This document shows positions 18,709-29,544 of a stretch of DNA of 64,000 bases, in pieces (within the stretch, counting starts at the first letter, position 1; each line of letters starts with the position of its first letter). The notes under the pieces are model-generated. The model worked only from the letters and a program-made list of their open reading frames with translations, searched no databases and had not been told where the DNA came from. A program made the translations under genes and the position numbers. Source of the stretch: CAWAND01 sp963807065 (GTDB lineage: Bacteria > Chloroflexota > Anaerolineae > Anaerolineales > E44-bin32); NCBI GenBank assembly GCA_963807065.1, contig CAWDZQ010000003.1, positions 372,001 through 436,000 on the forward strand, read 5' to 3'.

Positions 18709-19728
18709 ATGCGCAATCACCGCTCGATCCGCGCTCGGGTGCCCCCTGCCCTGGCCTCGACCATCACATTGAGCTTGACTTTCGCTACTCTGTTCTTCCT
18801 GACAGCAGCAACGAGGCTCTCTCCCTCAACGAACGATGCATCGCGCGCTGCCCAGTTGATTGCCGAGGTCAACGCGCTGCGTGCTTCCAACGGCCTGCCG
18901 CCGTATTCAGCCGATCCCATCTTGATGAGCGTCGCCGCCCGTCAGAACGATTGGCGCGTCTCCGCCGGAGTCACCACCCATACCGGACCGGACGGCTCGA
19001 CACCCAAGCAGCGAGCAGCGGCTGGTGGCTACGGCGGCGGAGCGACCATTTTCATCTCAGAAAACATCGCCGATGGGACCGGCTTATCACCGGCCGAGGC
19101 GGTGCAGTGGTGGACCGGCGATGCGCCTCACCTGAACACCATGTTGGGCGCCAACTACGTCAATGTCGGGGCCGGCGCAGCCGAGTCGGGGGGCGTATGG
19201 CGCTATACCTTAATGGCCGGGTATGTCGCCGGCGGGAGCTATCAGCCCGGCCAGGCCCCCAGCCCGCAGCCTGCACAATCCCAGGCGGCACCGGCCGCCC
19301 CGATCACCAAAGCCACGCCCCTGCCGGATGGGTCGCTGATCCACATTGTGGGAACGGGCCAGAGCCTGTGGACGATCGCTGCGGTGTACGGCGTGGATCT
19401 CGGCACGCTGATGAACTTGAATGGACTCACGTCGGCTTCGGTCCTCCACCAAGGCGACGAAATCATTGTCGAGCCAAGCTGGACTCCCACCCCCGAAGGC
19501 CTGTCCCTCAGCACGGGCTCCCCTCTGCCTCTCACACCGGCTGCAACCCGAAGGCTTGAACCGACCAGGGCCCCAGCCACTGCCCGGGCCACCCCCTCAC
19601 CTGCACCCACAGCCGCCACGATCCCCTTCGCCAACAGGTTCGCCTCGCTGCGGCCGGCGAATGCGGTCCTCATCGCCCTGGGACTGATGTTGGTCCTGGC
19701 CGGAGTCCTGCTCGCCTTTCGTAACTGA
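18709..19728 (+). CDS. Exported CAP-domain (SCP-like) protein with LysM domain and C-terminal membrane anchor
   Basis: 339 residues. N-terminal signal/anchor helix (TITLSLTFATLFFLTAAT). CAP domain at about 40-180 with the NALRASNGL start and HTGPDG, ENIADG and WWTGDAPHLNTML motifs. LysM domain (HIVGTGQSLWTIAAVYGVDL) at about 210-255 binds glycan. A Pro/Thr linker and a final helix (VLIALGLMLVLAGVLLAF) follow. A cell-envelope protein; role unknown. Confidence 0.87.
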   Translation: MRNHRSIRARVPPALASTITLSLTFATLFFLTAATRLSPSTNDASRAAQLIAEVNALRASNGLPPYSADPILMSVAARQNDWRVSAGVTTHTGPDGSTPKQRAAAGGYGGGATIFISENIADGTGLSPAEAVQWWTGDAPHLNTMLGANYVNVGAGAAESGGVWRYTLMAGYVAGGSYQPGQAPSPQPAQSQAAPAAPITKATPLPDGSLIHIVGTGQSLWTIAAVYGVDLGTLMNLNGLTSASVLHQGDEIIVEPSWTPTPEGLSLSTGSPLPLTPAATRRLEPTRAPATARATPSPAPTAATIPFANRFASLRPANAVLIALGLMLVLAGVLLAFRN

Positions 19729-19748
19729 CCTCACCGCACCATTTCTGC

Positions 19749-19766
19749 TTGTGATAGTTTTCACAA
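19749..19766. promoter_or_regulatory. Perfect Rex/CRP-type palindrome TTGTGA-N6-TCACAA
   Basis: TTGTGATAGTTTTCACAA, an exact 6+6 inverted repeat 20 nt after the CAP gene stop. It fits both the Rex consensus and the CRP core TGTGA-N6-TCACA. It is one of four similar sites in the window. It lies about 550 nt before the nucleobase permease, the next gene downstream. Confidence 0.55.
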
Positions 19767-20317
19767 TGCGACCGCCCCAGCCCTGCACCTGGGCCATCAG
19801 CCGGCCCTTGCGGGGACTCGTGAGCCAAGTGACATCCAGCGTTGGCGGAGGCGCGGCTTGTCACTTGAACGAGATTGGGGGTCAATTATTGTGGAGGCGA
19901 CTTATCGAACCCATCATTGCCGATGGGTTAAGGGTCTGCCGGATCGCCAACCTGGCGCGCCGCACCAAGCCAGGAGCGGGGAGCATTGGCGATGACGGCC
20001 AGACCTCGGCCCATCACCGCAGTCGAGCGGCCTGCGGTCGTCTCAAAGCAGGGAAAGGAGGTGGTCTGAGGACCGCGTCCAGCCCTTGAGGGAAGTGCCG
20101 GAGGCGGGGCGACAGGTAGTTTGGCAAACAGCGCCTCGCCCTCATGGGTCGCCACAGGTATGCAACGGACCCGCCCATTGAATGGGCATCTATCCGTGCC
20201 GCTGTGATCCAACGCAACACCCCTCCAAGGAGCCCGACGCTCCATCCAGAGACGAGCTGAACTCACGGCCCATCAATCCACGCACTTGATTGCATATCCA
20301 ATTTAAGGAGACACAAG
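19767..20317. other. Long intergenic region before the permease gene
   Basis: About 550 nt without a convincing gene. It contains a GCCCAT/ATGGGC hairpin (about 20171-20185) and a good AAGGAG before the permease ATG. I searched it for a purine riboswitch core and found none. Short open frames here have no domain character or ribosome binding site. Confidence 0.5.
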
Positions 20318-21715
20318 ATGGCGACATCAAGCCCGCCAATGGTCGAGAAAGAACCTGTCTTCGGCTACATGCCGTATGACACGCCGCCCGTTGGCGCCAT
20401 GCTCAGCCTTGGGTTTCAGCAAGTGCTGACCATGTTCCCGGCGACCGTGCTGGTGGCCATATTGACGAAGTTCGATGTGGGCGTGACCCTGCTGGCCAGC
20501 GGCATTGGGACGATCGTGGCTCTGTTCGTCTCGGGCCGCCGCATCCCCATGTACTACGGGTCCAGCTTCAGCTACATCACGGTAGTCGTTACTGTGATGT
20601 CACTGTATGCGTCAGACTGCTTCGGCAATCCGGCCATCTTCTACTGCCCTGAGGGAGTGAGGTTGGTCCAGGTTGGAATCATCGGCACTGCGGTACTTGA
20701 AATTCTGGTCGGCTTCCTCATCATGAGGATCGGCAAGGATGCACTGGACAAAGTGCTCCCACCGGTCCTTACAGGCACAGTGGCCATTACCATCGGTATC
20801 GCTCTTGCCGGCGCCGCCCTTGGAGAGGCCTCCGCGCACTGGGGCGTGGCCCTGGTGACACTGCTGGTCACGGTGGCCTTCTCCGTGTATCTGTCGGGCA
20901 AGGGCGTCTGGGGAATGCTTCCCATCCTGTATGGGGCCGTCGTTGGATACTTGGTGGCCATTCCCCTCGGCCTGGTTGACTTCAGCCTGATTTCACAGTC
21001 TGCCTGGTTGCGAGTTCCCAACATCACCTTCCCGGCCTTCACCGACCCCAACGCATGGGCCGTGGTGGTCAGCATTTCCCTGATCGCCATCGCCACGATC
21101 CCGGAGAGCACGGCCCACCTTTACCAGATGAGTCTCTACATTGACCAACTGGCCAAGGAAGTCAAGAAGCCGGCGCTCGAGATCAAGAACTTGATCGGCC
21201 TGAACCTGGTGGCAGACGGCAGCGACGACCTGATCGTCGGCCTGCTGGGTGGCTGCGCCGGCACGAACTACGGCGAAAACAACAGCCTGATGGCCATCAC
21301 CCGCAACTACTCTATCCCGGTGTTGATGGCGGCTGGTGTCATCGCTATCTTCCTCGGGTTCATCGGAAAGCTGGCGGCCCTGATCAATACCGTCCCCACG
21401 GCGGTCATTGGCGGGCTGTCCATCTACCTCTTCGGCGTGATCGGGATGCAAGGTGTCGCCTTGATCCAGTCCGAAAAGGTCAACCTGTTCGAGCCACGCC
21501 AACTCGCCATCGGCGCCACAATCTTGATCACCGGCATCGGCGGCAACCTGGCTTTGCAGGACGGCTTGTTCCCCTTCAACATCCCGATTGTCTTCCCGAA
21601 TGGGATCCCAGCGATCGTGTTCGCCGCCATCGCCGGCATTCTGCTGCAATTGCTGTTCCTGGTCCTGCCGCCATCTGTCTTCGGTGTGAAGGACCGCGAG
21701 AACATCAATTACTAG
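20318..21715 (+). CDS. Uracil/xanthine permease family transporter (NCS2)
   Basis: 465 residues, 12-14 membrane helices. Starts with the NCS2 pattern YDTPPVGAMLSLGFQQVLTM and has the family FVSGRRIPMYYGSSFSY segment. The substrate-binding TM10 region reads TNYGENNSLMAIT (the conserved NxG/NYGEN motif), which in known members coordinates the base. Cation-coupled uptake of uracil, xanthine or a similar base at the cytoplasmic membrane. It heads the catabolic cluster that ends at 36229, although a hairpin separates it from the next gene. Confidence 0.93.
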   Translation: MATSSPPMVEKEPVFGYMPYDTPPVGAMLSLGFQQVLTMFPATVLVAILTKFDVGVTLLASGIGTIVALFVSGRRIPMYYGSSFSYITVVVTVMSLYASDCFGNPAIFYCPEGVRLVQVGIIGTAVLEILVGFLIMRIGKDALDKVLPPVLTGTVAITIGIALAGAALGEASAHWGVALVTLLVTVAFSVYLSGKGVWGMLPILYGAVVGYLVAIPLGLVDFSLISQSAWLRVPNITFPAFTDPNAWAVVVSISLIAIATIPESTAHLYQMSLYIDQLAKEVKKPALEIKNLIGLNLVADGSDDLIVGLLGGCAGTNYGENNSLMAITRNYSIPVLMAAGVIAIFLGFIGKLAALINTVPTAVIGGLSIYLFGVIGMQGVALIQSEKVNLFEPRQLAIGATILITGIGGNLALQDGLFPFNIPIVFPNGIPAIVFAAIAGILLQLLFLVLPPSVFGVKDRENINY

Positions 21716-21731
21716 TCCATCGGATCGAAGA

Positions 21732-21766
21732 ACTCCTGGGGGGCGGCATGCTCGCCCCCCAGGAGT
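21732..21766 (+). terminator. Strong hairpin after the permease gene
   Basis: CTCCTGGGGGGCG (21733-21745) pairs perfectly with CGCCCCCCAGGAG (21753-21765), extended by one A-T pair, loop 7 nt. No U-tract follows, so termination is likely but not of the classical type; it could also protect the permease mRNA 3' end. Confidence 0.6.
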
Positions 21767-21775
21767 AGCTCGCCA

Positions 21776-21817
21776 GAGCGGAGCCAGGCACAGAAGACAT
21801 CATCTTGAGCTCCGCTC
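21776..21817 (+). promoter_or_regulatory. Inverted repeat upstream of the molybdenum hydroxylase operon
   Basis: GAGCGGAGC (21776-21784) and GCTCCGCTC (21809-21817) are exact inverse complements 24 nt apart, 19 nt before the first ATG of the operon. Could be an operator or an mRNA hairpin close to the ribosome binding site. Confidence 0.4.
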
Positions 21818-21836
21818 CTTCATGAAGAGGTGAAAC

Positions 21837-22727
21837 ATGGCCGACGCCCATCCTGGCCTCCCTGAATTCGACTACATCCGGCCCGCCTCCCTGGCCGAAG
21901 CCTCAGAATTTCTCGCCGAACATGCCGGGGAAGCGCGACCGTTTATGGGTGGTACTGACACCTTCGTGCGCATGCGCGACGGCGTTTGGAAGGACCGCTA
22001 TCTGGTCGACGTCAAACATCTGGACGGCACATCCGAGCTCAGCTTCGATCCCAAGCTGGGCCTGCTGATGGGGGCCGGAATCCCGATGAATGCGCTCATC
22101 GCCTCGGCCGATGTCCAGGAGCACTATCCCCTGTTGGCCCAGGCTGCCAAGACGGTGGCCGCCTACCAACTTCGCAATCGCGCCACGGTGGTCGGCAACA
22201 TCTGCAACGCCTCCCCCGCAGGGGATACGATTGGCGCCTGCCTGGTCTATGATGGCATCTTGATCGTGCACGGGCCCTCGGGACGCCGTGAGGAACCTCT
22301 GCGTACGTTTTTCAAGGGACCCGGCCAAACTGTGCTGGCTCCGGGGGACATCGCCGTCGCCATTCGGCTGCCGGTACCTCCGGCGGGCCATGTCGGACGC
22401 TACCTCAAGCTGGGCCGCAATCGACTCAGTGATCTGGCCATTGTCGGCGTGACGGCCCTGGCCTACCCGGATCCTGACACGGCCTCCGGCTATCAGTTTC
22501 GCCTTGCCCTGGCGGCGGTGGCCCCGACCCCGTTGGTTCCTGAAGAAGCCGAGAAGATCCTGGCTGAGGGGCCCCTCGATGAGGCCACCATCTCCCGCGC
22601 GGCTGAGGCAGCCATGCAGGCGAGCTCACCCATTGATGATGTCCGAGGCAGCGCCCGCTATCGGCGAATGATGGTCCGCAATCTCACCCGGCAGGCCGTG
22701 CAGTCGGTCCTGGCCGACTTATCCTAA
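21837..22727 (+). CDS. Xanthine dehydrogenase-family FAD-binding subunit (CoxM/XdhB type)
   Basis: 296 residues. FAD-binding motif FMGGTDTFVRMRDG and the second motif NRATVVGNICNASPAGDT are typical; the C-terminal CO-dehydrogenase flavoprotein domain follows. Passes electrons from the Fe-S subunit to an acceptor. First gene of a FAD / 2Fe-2S / Mo subunit operon (spacing 63 nt to the next). Confidence 0.93.
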   Translation: MADAHPGLPEFDYIRPASLAEASEFLAEHAGEARPFMGGTDTFVRMRDGVWKDRYLVDVKHLDGTSELSFDPKLGLLMGAGIPMNALIASADVQEHYPLLAQAAKTVAAYQLRNRATVVGNICNASPAGDTIGACLVYDGILIVHGPSGRREEPLRTFFKGPGQTVLAPGDIAVAIRLPVPPAGHVGRYLKLGRNRLSDLAIVGVTALAYPDPDTASGYQFRLALAAVAPTPLVPEEAEKILAEGPLDEATISRAAEAAMQASSPIDDVRGSARYRRMMVRNLTRQAVQSVLADLS

Positions 22728-22790
22728 TCGGTATCTGGCCCGGGGCTGGAGCCACCTTCCCTTCCGGCCACAAGCGAGGTCTAAAAGAAA

Positions 22791-23273
22791 ATGGCCCAAC
22801 ACACCCTAACGATGACCGTCAACGGCGACCCGGCTACCGTCTCCGTTCCGTCGCACTTCACTTTGCTGCAAATGCTGCGCGACACATTAGCTCTGACCGG
22901 CACAAAAAATGGCTGCGCAGCGGGGGAGTGCGGTGCCTGCACTGTGATGATGGACGGCGAGCCAGTCAATAGCTGCATGGTGCTGGCTGTGGAATGCGAT
23001 GGCGCTCGGATCGACACGGTCGAAAGCCTGGCGCACGACAGCCAGCTTGACCCCATTCAGGCAGCCTTTATTGAGACCTCGGCGGTCCAGTGCGGATTCT
23101 GCACCCCGGGCGTGCTTGTCTCGACTCGGGCGCTGCTCGACCGCAACCCCTCCCCAACCGATGCCGAGATTCGGGAGGCGCTTGTAGGCAACCTGTGCCG
23201 CTGCACGGGCTATCTGAGCATCATCAAAGCCGTTCGCAAATCCGTCAGCACACCAGCGGAAGCTGAAGTTTGA
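22791..23273 (+). CDS. Xanthine dehydrogenase-family [2Fe-2S] subunit (CoxS/XdhC type)
   Basis: 160 residues. Plant-ferredoxin-type cluster: GCAAGECGACTV with a fourth Cys in NSCMV. C-terminal helical cluster: CGFCTPG and CRCTGY. All eight cysteines are present. Its stop overlaps by 4 nt a TTG that opens the next frame, so translation may be coupled. Confidence 0.94.
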   Translation: MAQHTLTMTVNGDPATVSVPSHFTLLQMLRDTLALTGTKNGCAAGECGACTVMMDGEPVNSCMVLAVECDGARIDTVESLAHDSQLDPIQAAFIETSAVQCGFCTPGVLVSTRALLDRNPSPTDAEIREALVGNLCRCTGYLSIIKAVRKSVSTPAEAEV

Positions 23274-23332
23274 GACCTGCTCCGCCACCAGTCAAGCCGC
23301 GCGCATTAGCGGAACGGTCCAGGAAGGTCATG

Positions 23333-25702
23333 ATGGTCAAAAGCATGGAAACGAGCCTCTCCTCGCACGCTGGCATCAGCCCCGTCGGCGACAGCGCCCC
23401 CAGGATAGATGCCACGCAAAAACTCACCGGCGCGGCCACATTCACCGACGACATACAATTCGGTCCCGGTTTGCTCTACGGACGAGTGGTTCGCAGCCCC
23501 CACCCGCACGCCGTCATCAGATCGATCGACACATCCAAAGCCGAAGCCTACCCCGGGGTGCGGGCAGTTGTCACGGGGGAGAACTACCCTGGCTATCTTG
23601 GCCTCTACCTGCAGGACAGGCACATCTTCTGCCGTGACAGAGTGCGCTACGTGGGCGACCCGGTGGCCGGTGTGGTGGCCACGTCTGAGGACATCGCCGA
23701 GCGGGCCCTGGACCTGATCGACGTTGAATATGAGGAGCTGGAGCCCGTGCTCGACCCGGTCTTTGGCGCCACCCCCGACGCGCCCCTGATCCATCCCGAC
23801 TTGGGCGACTACGTCGTTGCGCCGTTCATTTTCCCAAAGGCCGGCACCAACATTTCCAATCATTTCAAGATCCGGAAGGGCGACACCGATGCGGCCTGGG
23901 AGAAATGCGCTGGGGTCATTGAGCGGACCTACCACATCCCCCACGTGCAGCACGTGCCTTTAGAACCGCACACGGCGATTGCCCGCGCCGATCAAGACGG
24001 AACGATCACGCTTTGGAGCTCAACTCAGTCCCCGTTCGCCCAACGCAATCTAATCGCCAAAGCGCTCGGAAAATCGCAGAGCGATGTGCGGGTGATCGGA
24101 CATTATGTCGGGGGCGGCTTTGGCGCCAAGGCCGGGGTGACCATGGAAGCCCTGGCGGTGGTGATGGCCCTTCATGTCGAGGGCCAGCCCGTCAAGTTGA
24201 AGCTCACACGGGAGGAAGAGTTTTACACCGCCTTCGTCCGCCAAGGTTTGGTGGCCGAGATCAAGCTAGGCTGCGACGCCCAGGGCAACCTCCTGGCTAT
24301 GCAGAACAAGTTTTACTGGGATGGCGGCGCGTATACCGAGTACGGTGTCAACGTGACCCGCGCCGCGGGTTATAGCAGCACCGGCCCTTACGAAGTACCC
24401 AACGTGAAAACCGACAGTTATTGTGTCTACACGAACCATCCGGTGGGTGGGCCCTTCCGCGGTTTTGGCATGCCCGAGATGCATGCCGGCATCGAGCAGT
24501 GCATTGACGAATTGGCCCTGGAAATTGGCATGGATCCCGTCCAATTTCGCCGAATCAACTGCCTGAAGGAGGGATCGATACTGGTCACGGGCAGCCGGAT
24601 GCATCCGACCGGCCTTCCGCAATGCCTGGACAAGGCGGCCGAGGCCATCGGCTGGGGAAAGAGAAGCGAACCCAGCGGCCCGAACAAGCGCCGCGGCAAG
24701 GGTCTGGCCTTGATGTGGAAAGCCCCGGCCATGCCACCCAATGCCGGCTCAAGCGCCTGGGTCGAGCTTCGAGAGGATGGCACGCTCAACGTCGGACTGG
24801 GGGGCCAGGAGATCGGGCAGGGCACGTTCACCGTGGCCGCCCAGATGGCCGCCGCCACCATCGGTGTCCCCTTCGACTGGGTGCGGATCGCTTCACCGGT
24901 CGACACCAAGTACAGCCCATATGAATGGCAGACCGTCGCCAGCCGGCTGACCTGGAGTATGGGTAATGCCATCGTCAACGCCGCAAAAGACGCCCGCAAA
25001 CAGATCATCGACCTGGTGGCCGAGGCATGGCAGGAGGATCCGGCCGATTTGGACATTGTCAACGGCGAGGTGATCTCCTACAAGTCCGAAGAGGCGATGT
25101 CGTTGAAGGATGTCGTCATCTATGGGCTCCCCAAGGAAGGCGACAGCGGTTGGATCGGCGGACCCGTCGTGGGGCGCGGCCGCTTCATGCCGACTTACGT
25201 CACCGGCCTCGACCCCGAGACCGGCCAGGGCGAGCGAGCGGTGGTCCATTACACAACCGGCGCGCAAGCCGTCGAAGTTGAAGTGGACATGGCTACCGGC
25301 CAAGTGGCGGTCCTTCGTGGGGTGGCAGCCTTCGATATGGGCAAGGCCATCAACCCCGACCAGGTGCGCGCCCAGATGGAAGGCGGCCTGGTCCAAGGTA
25401 TGAGCACGGCCCTATTCGAAGGATTGAAGCTGGAAGGCGGACACGTTCGCAATCCGAGCTTTGTCGACTACCGAATTGCCACATCGGTCGACGCTCCGGA
25501 TGATATCGAAGCCATCATCGTCGAAGTTCCGCAAGACGATGGGCCGTTCGGTGCCCGCGGCATTGGGGAGCACCCCATGGTGCCTACCATCCCGGCCATC
25601 GCCAATGCCATCGCCGATGCCTTGGGTATCCGGATTTCTGAGCCGCCTTTTTCGTCCGAGAAGGTGTATCTAGCCATGGTCGACAAGGGCCTGGTCGAAT
25701 AG
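23333..25702 (+). CDS. Xanthine dehydrogenase-family molybdenum-binding subunit (CoxL/XdhA type)
   Basis: About 789 residues. Mo-cofactor loops GGGFGAKAGVTMEALA, GPFRGFGMPEMHAG and GQEIGQGTF are clear, and the catalytic Glu is in GARGIGEHP. Hydroxylates a heterocycle using water. Sequence alone does not tell xanthine from uracil/thymine, nicotinate or other substrates. I chose ATG 23333 because AGGAAGG lies 5 nt upstream; a TTG at 23270 overlapping the previous stop is an alternative. Followed 25 nt later by the amidohydrolase. Confidence 0.92.
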   Translation: MVKSMETSLSSHAGISPVGDSAPRIDATQKLTGAATFTDDIQFGPGLLYGRVVRSPHPHAVIRSIDTSKAEAYPGVRAVVTGENYPGYLGLYLQDRHIFCRDRVRYVGDPVAGVVATSEDIAERALDLIDVEYEELEPVLDPVFGATPDAPLIHPDLGDYVVAPFIFPKAGTNISNHFKIRKGDTDAAWEKCAGVIERTYHIPHVQHVPLEPHTAIARADQDGTITLWSSTQSPFAQRNLIAKALGKSQSDVRVIGHYVGGGFGAKAGVTMEALAVVMALHVEGQPVKLKLTREEEFYTAFVRQGLVAEIKLGCDAQGNLLAMQNKFYWDGGAYTEYGVNVTRAAGYSSTGPYEVPNVKTDSYCVYTNHPVGGPFRGFGMPEMHAGIEQCIDELALEIGMDPVQFRRINCLKEGSILVTGSRMHPTGLPQCLDKAAEAIGWGKRSEPSGPNKRRGKGLALMWKAPAMPPNAGSSAWVELREDGTLNVGLGGQEIGQGTFTVAAQMAAATIGVPFDWVRIASPVDTKYSPYEWQTVASRLTWSMGNAIVNAAKDARKQIIDLVAEAWQEDPADLDIVNGEVISYKSEEAMSLKDVVIYGLPKEGDSGWIGGPVVGRGRFMPTYVTGLDPETGQGERAVVHYTTGAQAVEVEVDMATGQVAVLRGVAAFDMGKAINPDQVRAQMEGGLVQGMSTALFEGLKLEGGHVRNPSFVDYRIATSVDAPDDIEAIIVEVPQDDGPFGARGIGEHPMVPTIPAIANAIADALGIRISEPPFSSEKVYLAMVDKGLVE

Positions 25703-25727
25703 AACCCGTCAGCGCAGGGAGATCCAG

Positions 25728-26978
25728 ATGCCAGGCAAGTACGACATCCTCATCCGGGGGGCCACGCTAAGGGGTTCACCGGCCCAAACATTCGACATCG
25801 GGATCAGCCAAGGAGTTGTCAGGGCCATCGATAACGCTCTCGATGGCCCTGCTGCACTGGAAATCGACGGCGGTGGCCATCTGGTGACGGAATCCTTTGC
25901 CAACCCTCACCTCCACCTGTGCAAGGTCTACACCCTGGCCATGATGGATGACGAGGCCATGAAGGTCTATCAGGGTGGCGGCATGGGCAAGGCGATGAAC
26001 GCTATCGAGCTCGCCGCACGCGTGAAAGAGCGCTACGACGAAAGCTGGATCATCGTGAATGCCAGGCGTGCAGTGGCCCAGTCCGCCTTGTTTGGCGGCA
26101 CCCATATCCGCGCCTTTGCCGACGTCGATTCCAAGGCCAGGCTCGAAGGCGCCAAGGCGCTGATTCGAGCCCGGGAGGAGTTCCAAGGCATCGTCGATAT
26201 TCAGGTCGTCGCCTTTGCCCAGGATGGCCTGGCGCGCGAGCCCGGTGCACTGGAGCTGATGGAAGAGGCTATGGCCCTCGGCGCCGATGTGGTTGGCGGC
26301 ATCCCTTGGATCGAGTACACCGACGCCACGATGCGCCAGCACGTGTCTGAAGTCTTCGATCTGGCGGCCGCCCATAACCGCGACGTGTCGATGCTGGTGG
26401 ACGATGCGGGCGACGCCGGACTTCGCACGTTGGAAATGATGGCGGTCGAAGCTATCCAGCGCGGTTGGCAGGGACGGGTGCTCGCTCATCATGCCAGGGC
26501 GATGCATCTCTACCCGAAGCCCTATTTGCAGAAAGTGGCCGCCCTCCTCAAACAGGCTGACATGGGCGTGGTCACAGACCCGCATACCGGTCCACTGCAC
26601 GCCCGAGTCCGCGAGCTGTTGGATGAAGGCTGCCTGGTCTGTCTCGGCCAGGACGACATTTCGGACGCTTACTACCCCTACGGCAGAAATAACATGCTTG
26701 AGGTCGCCTTCCTGGCATCGCACTTGTTATGGATGACCACCAAAGAGGATATGGAGACGCTCTACGACATGGCCACAGTCAAAGCCGCTCAGGCCATGGG
26801 GATTTCCGACTTCGCCCTCCGGGTTGGGGCTCCCGCCAACCTTGTGGTGCTGTCTGCCTCGAGTGTCCTGGAGGCCCTGCGATCTCACGCAGCCCCCACC
26901 CACGTCATCAGCCACGGCAAACTGGTGGACAATCAACTGATGGAGGCGATCGGTCAGTCCGGCCAATGGCCGGAGTAA
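25728..26978 (+). CDS. CodA-like amidohydrolase with altered metal/catalytic residues
   Basis: 416 residues, amidohydrolase fold similar to cytosine deaminase. The first metal motif is intact (ANPHLHLCK), as is the GQDDISDAYYPYGRNNML region near the metal Asp and AHHARAMHLY. The segment that in CodA carries the third His ligand and catalytic Glu (HCDE/HCEE) reads MLVDDAGDAG here, so both appear replaced. It may be a deaminase or cyclic amide hydrolase of different mechanism. Position directly after the Mo hydroxylase suggests it acts on the same ring compound. Confidence 0.83.
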   Translation: MPGKYDILIRGATLRGSPAQTFDIGISQGVVRAIDNALDGPAALEIDGGGHLVTESFANPHLHLCKVYTLAMMDDEAMKVYQGGGMGKAMNAIELAARVKERYDESWIIVNARRAVAQSALFGGTHIRAFADVDSKARLEGAKALIRAREEFQGIVDIQVVAFAQDGLAREPGALELMEEAMALGADVVGGIPWIEYTDATMRQHVSEVFDLAAAHNRDVSMLVDDAGDAGLRTLEMMAVEAIQRGWQGRVLAHHARAMHLYPKPYLQKVAALLKQADMGVVTDPHTGPLHARVRELLDEGCLVCLGQDDISDAYYPYGRNNMLEVAFLASHLLWMTTKEDMETLYDMATVKAAQAMGISDFALRVGAPANLVVLSASSVLEALRSHAAPTHVISHGKLVDNQLMEAIGQSGQWPE

Positions 26979-27000
26979 GGGCGGTGAGACCCCGGGCGAC

Positions 27001-27528
27001 AGGCTGGGCGACATCACGATCGCCAACAATCCCGTTCAGATCAAGCTGCGGGTTATCGGAAAACTGACCTCCGCCGAGGCTGGCCCCGAGCGGATTCTGC
27101 TTCACTTCCTTCGTGTGGCTCTGGGCCTAACGGGGAGCAAGAACGGATGCGGCACTGAATTGTATGGAAGCTGCGGTGTCATCCTGGATGGGAAAACGCG
27201 GCGCGACAGTCACCTGAGAGTCCCCAGACTGGACGGAGCCGACATCGAGACCGGCGAGGGTTTGGGGGGCGGCGGACGGCATCATCGCTTGCGGCAGCCC
27301 TTCATGGATGATGGTGCGGCTCCGTACGTTTGTTGCACGCCAGGCAGCTTGACGCTGATCAAAGCGTTGCTTGACCAGCCGATCGCGCTCACCCGCTCCG
27401 AGATAGAGAATGCCCCGAGTGGGAACCGCAATCTCTGCCGATGCGCCTGCTGCGTCAAGAGCTTCGCGGCCATTGGAGGATGCGGCACGCCGCCGGACAT
27501 GTTCAGGAGAGCCCCCATGTTCGCCTGA
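27001..27528 (+). pseudogene. Decayed second [2Fe-2S] subunit (coxS-like remnant)
   Basis: The frame reads IKLRVIGKLTSAEAG, LTGSKNGCGTELYGSCGVILDGK, CCTPGSLTLIKALLD and NRNLCRCACC, clearly a copy of the gene family at 22791-23273. There is no start codon in the right place, one cluster cysteine is replaced by Tyr, CGFC is now VCC, and the middle is shortened. It is unlikely to hold both clusters. It is not a recent duplicate of the intact gene, as identity is limited to motifs. Confidence 0.75.
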
Positions 27529-27556
27529 CGGGCAAGCCGGGCGTGTACGGCTTCGG

Positions 27557-27667
27557 CCCGATGCCGAGAGGCGCGTGACCGGCAAGTCTCACAAAGCCGG
27601 CGACACCACACTTGCCGGAAGTCTGCATGGCATCATCTTGTGGTGGGAGCTTCCACACGCCGGGATG
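27557..27667 (+). pseudogene. Remnant of a Mo-binding subunit N terminus (coxL-like)
   Basis: In another frame just after the coxS remnant: PDAERRVTGKSHKAGDTTLA and GSLHGIILWWELPHAGM match the N-terminal pattern of CoxL proteins (VTGxAxxxxD, LPGMLHGxxLRSPHAHA). Only about 37 codons are left. Order S then L is the normal operon order, so this is the stump of a second hydroxylase operon. Confidence 0.65.
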
Positions 27668-27707
27668 GTTGCCTCGGAACGACCGAACCCAGATAACGAC
27701 AGCAGCA

Positions 27708-27725
27708 TTGTGCCTTTTTTCACAA
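27708..27725. promoter_or_regulatory. Rex/CRP-like palindrome TTGTGC-N6-TCACAA
   Basis: TTGTGCCTTTTTTCACAA, one mismatch from the perfect repeat at 19749. It lies 190 nt before the biotin-dependent decarboxylase operon, where a promoter would be expected. Confidence 0.5.
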
Positions 27726-27824
27726 GCTTAGGTTGGGCGGCAGGGAAAGCGGAAACTTGGACAGCAAATCGGTGACAAACGTCGGCTGTGCCCGCCGGGC
27801 CCCGTGCATACGCTGATATTGGCG

Positions 27825-27842
27825 CGTGGGCCGTCGCCCACG
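27825..27842 (+). other. Short hairpin upstream of the decarboxylase operon
   Basis: CGTGGGC-CGTC-GCCCACG, 7-bp perfect stem, 73 nt before the start of the carboxyltransferase gene and 99 nt after the palindrome at 27708. Could be an operator or mRNA element. Confidence 0.35.
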
Positions 27843-27914
27843 AGTTCCTGCTTGCATCCCTACCGTCGGGGGAGACGGATCTTCCGCAGTTCATTGGCTC
27901 GGGGAGGCCGCTGA

Positions 27915-29531
<1,617 letters not shown>

Positions 29532-29544
29532 CGCGGAGGACCGG

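Noticed and set aside
19767..20317. Purine riboswitch before the nucleobase permease
   Set aside because: No conserved purine-aptamer core or P1-P3 arrangement could be found; only a short GCCCAT/ATGGGC hairpin.
23333..25702. Assignment as xanthine dehydrogenase proper
   Set aside because: Only family-level Mo-binding motifs are visible; substrate-specific residues cannot be called by eye.
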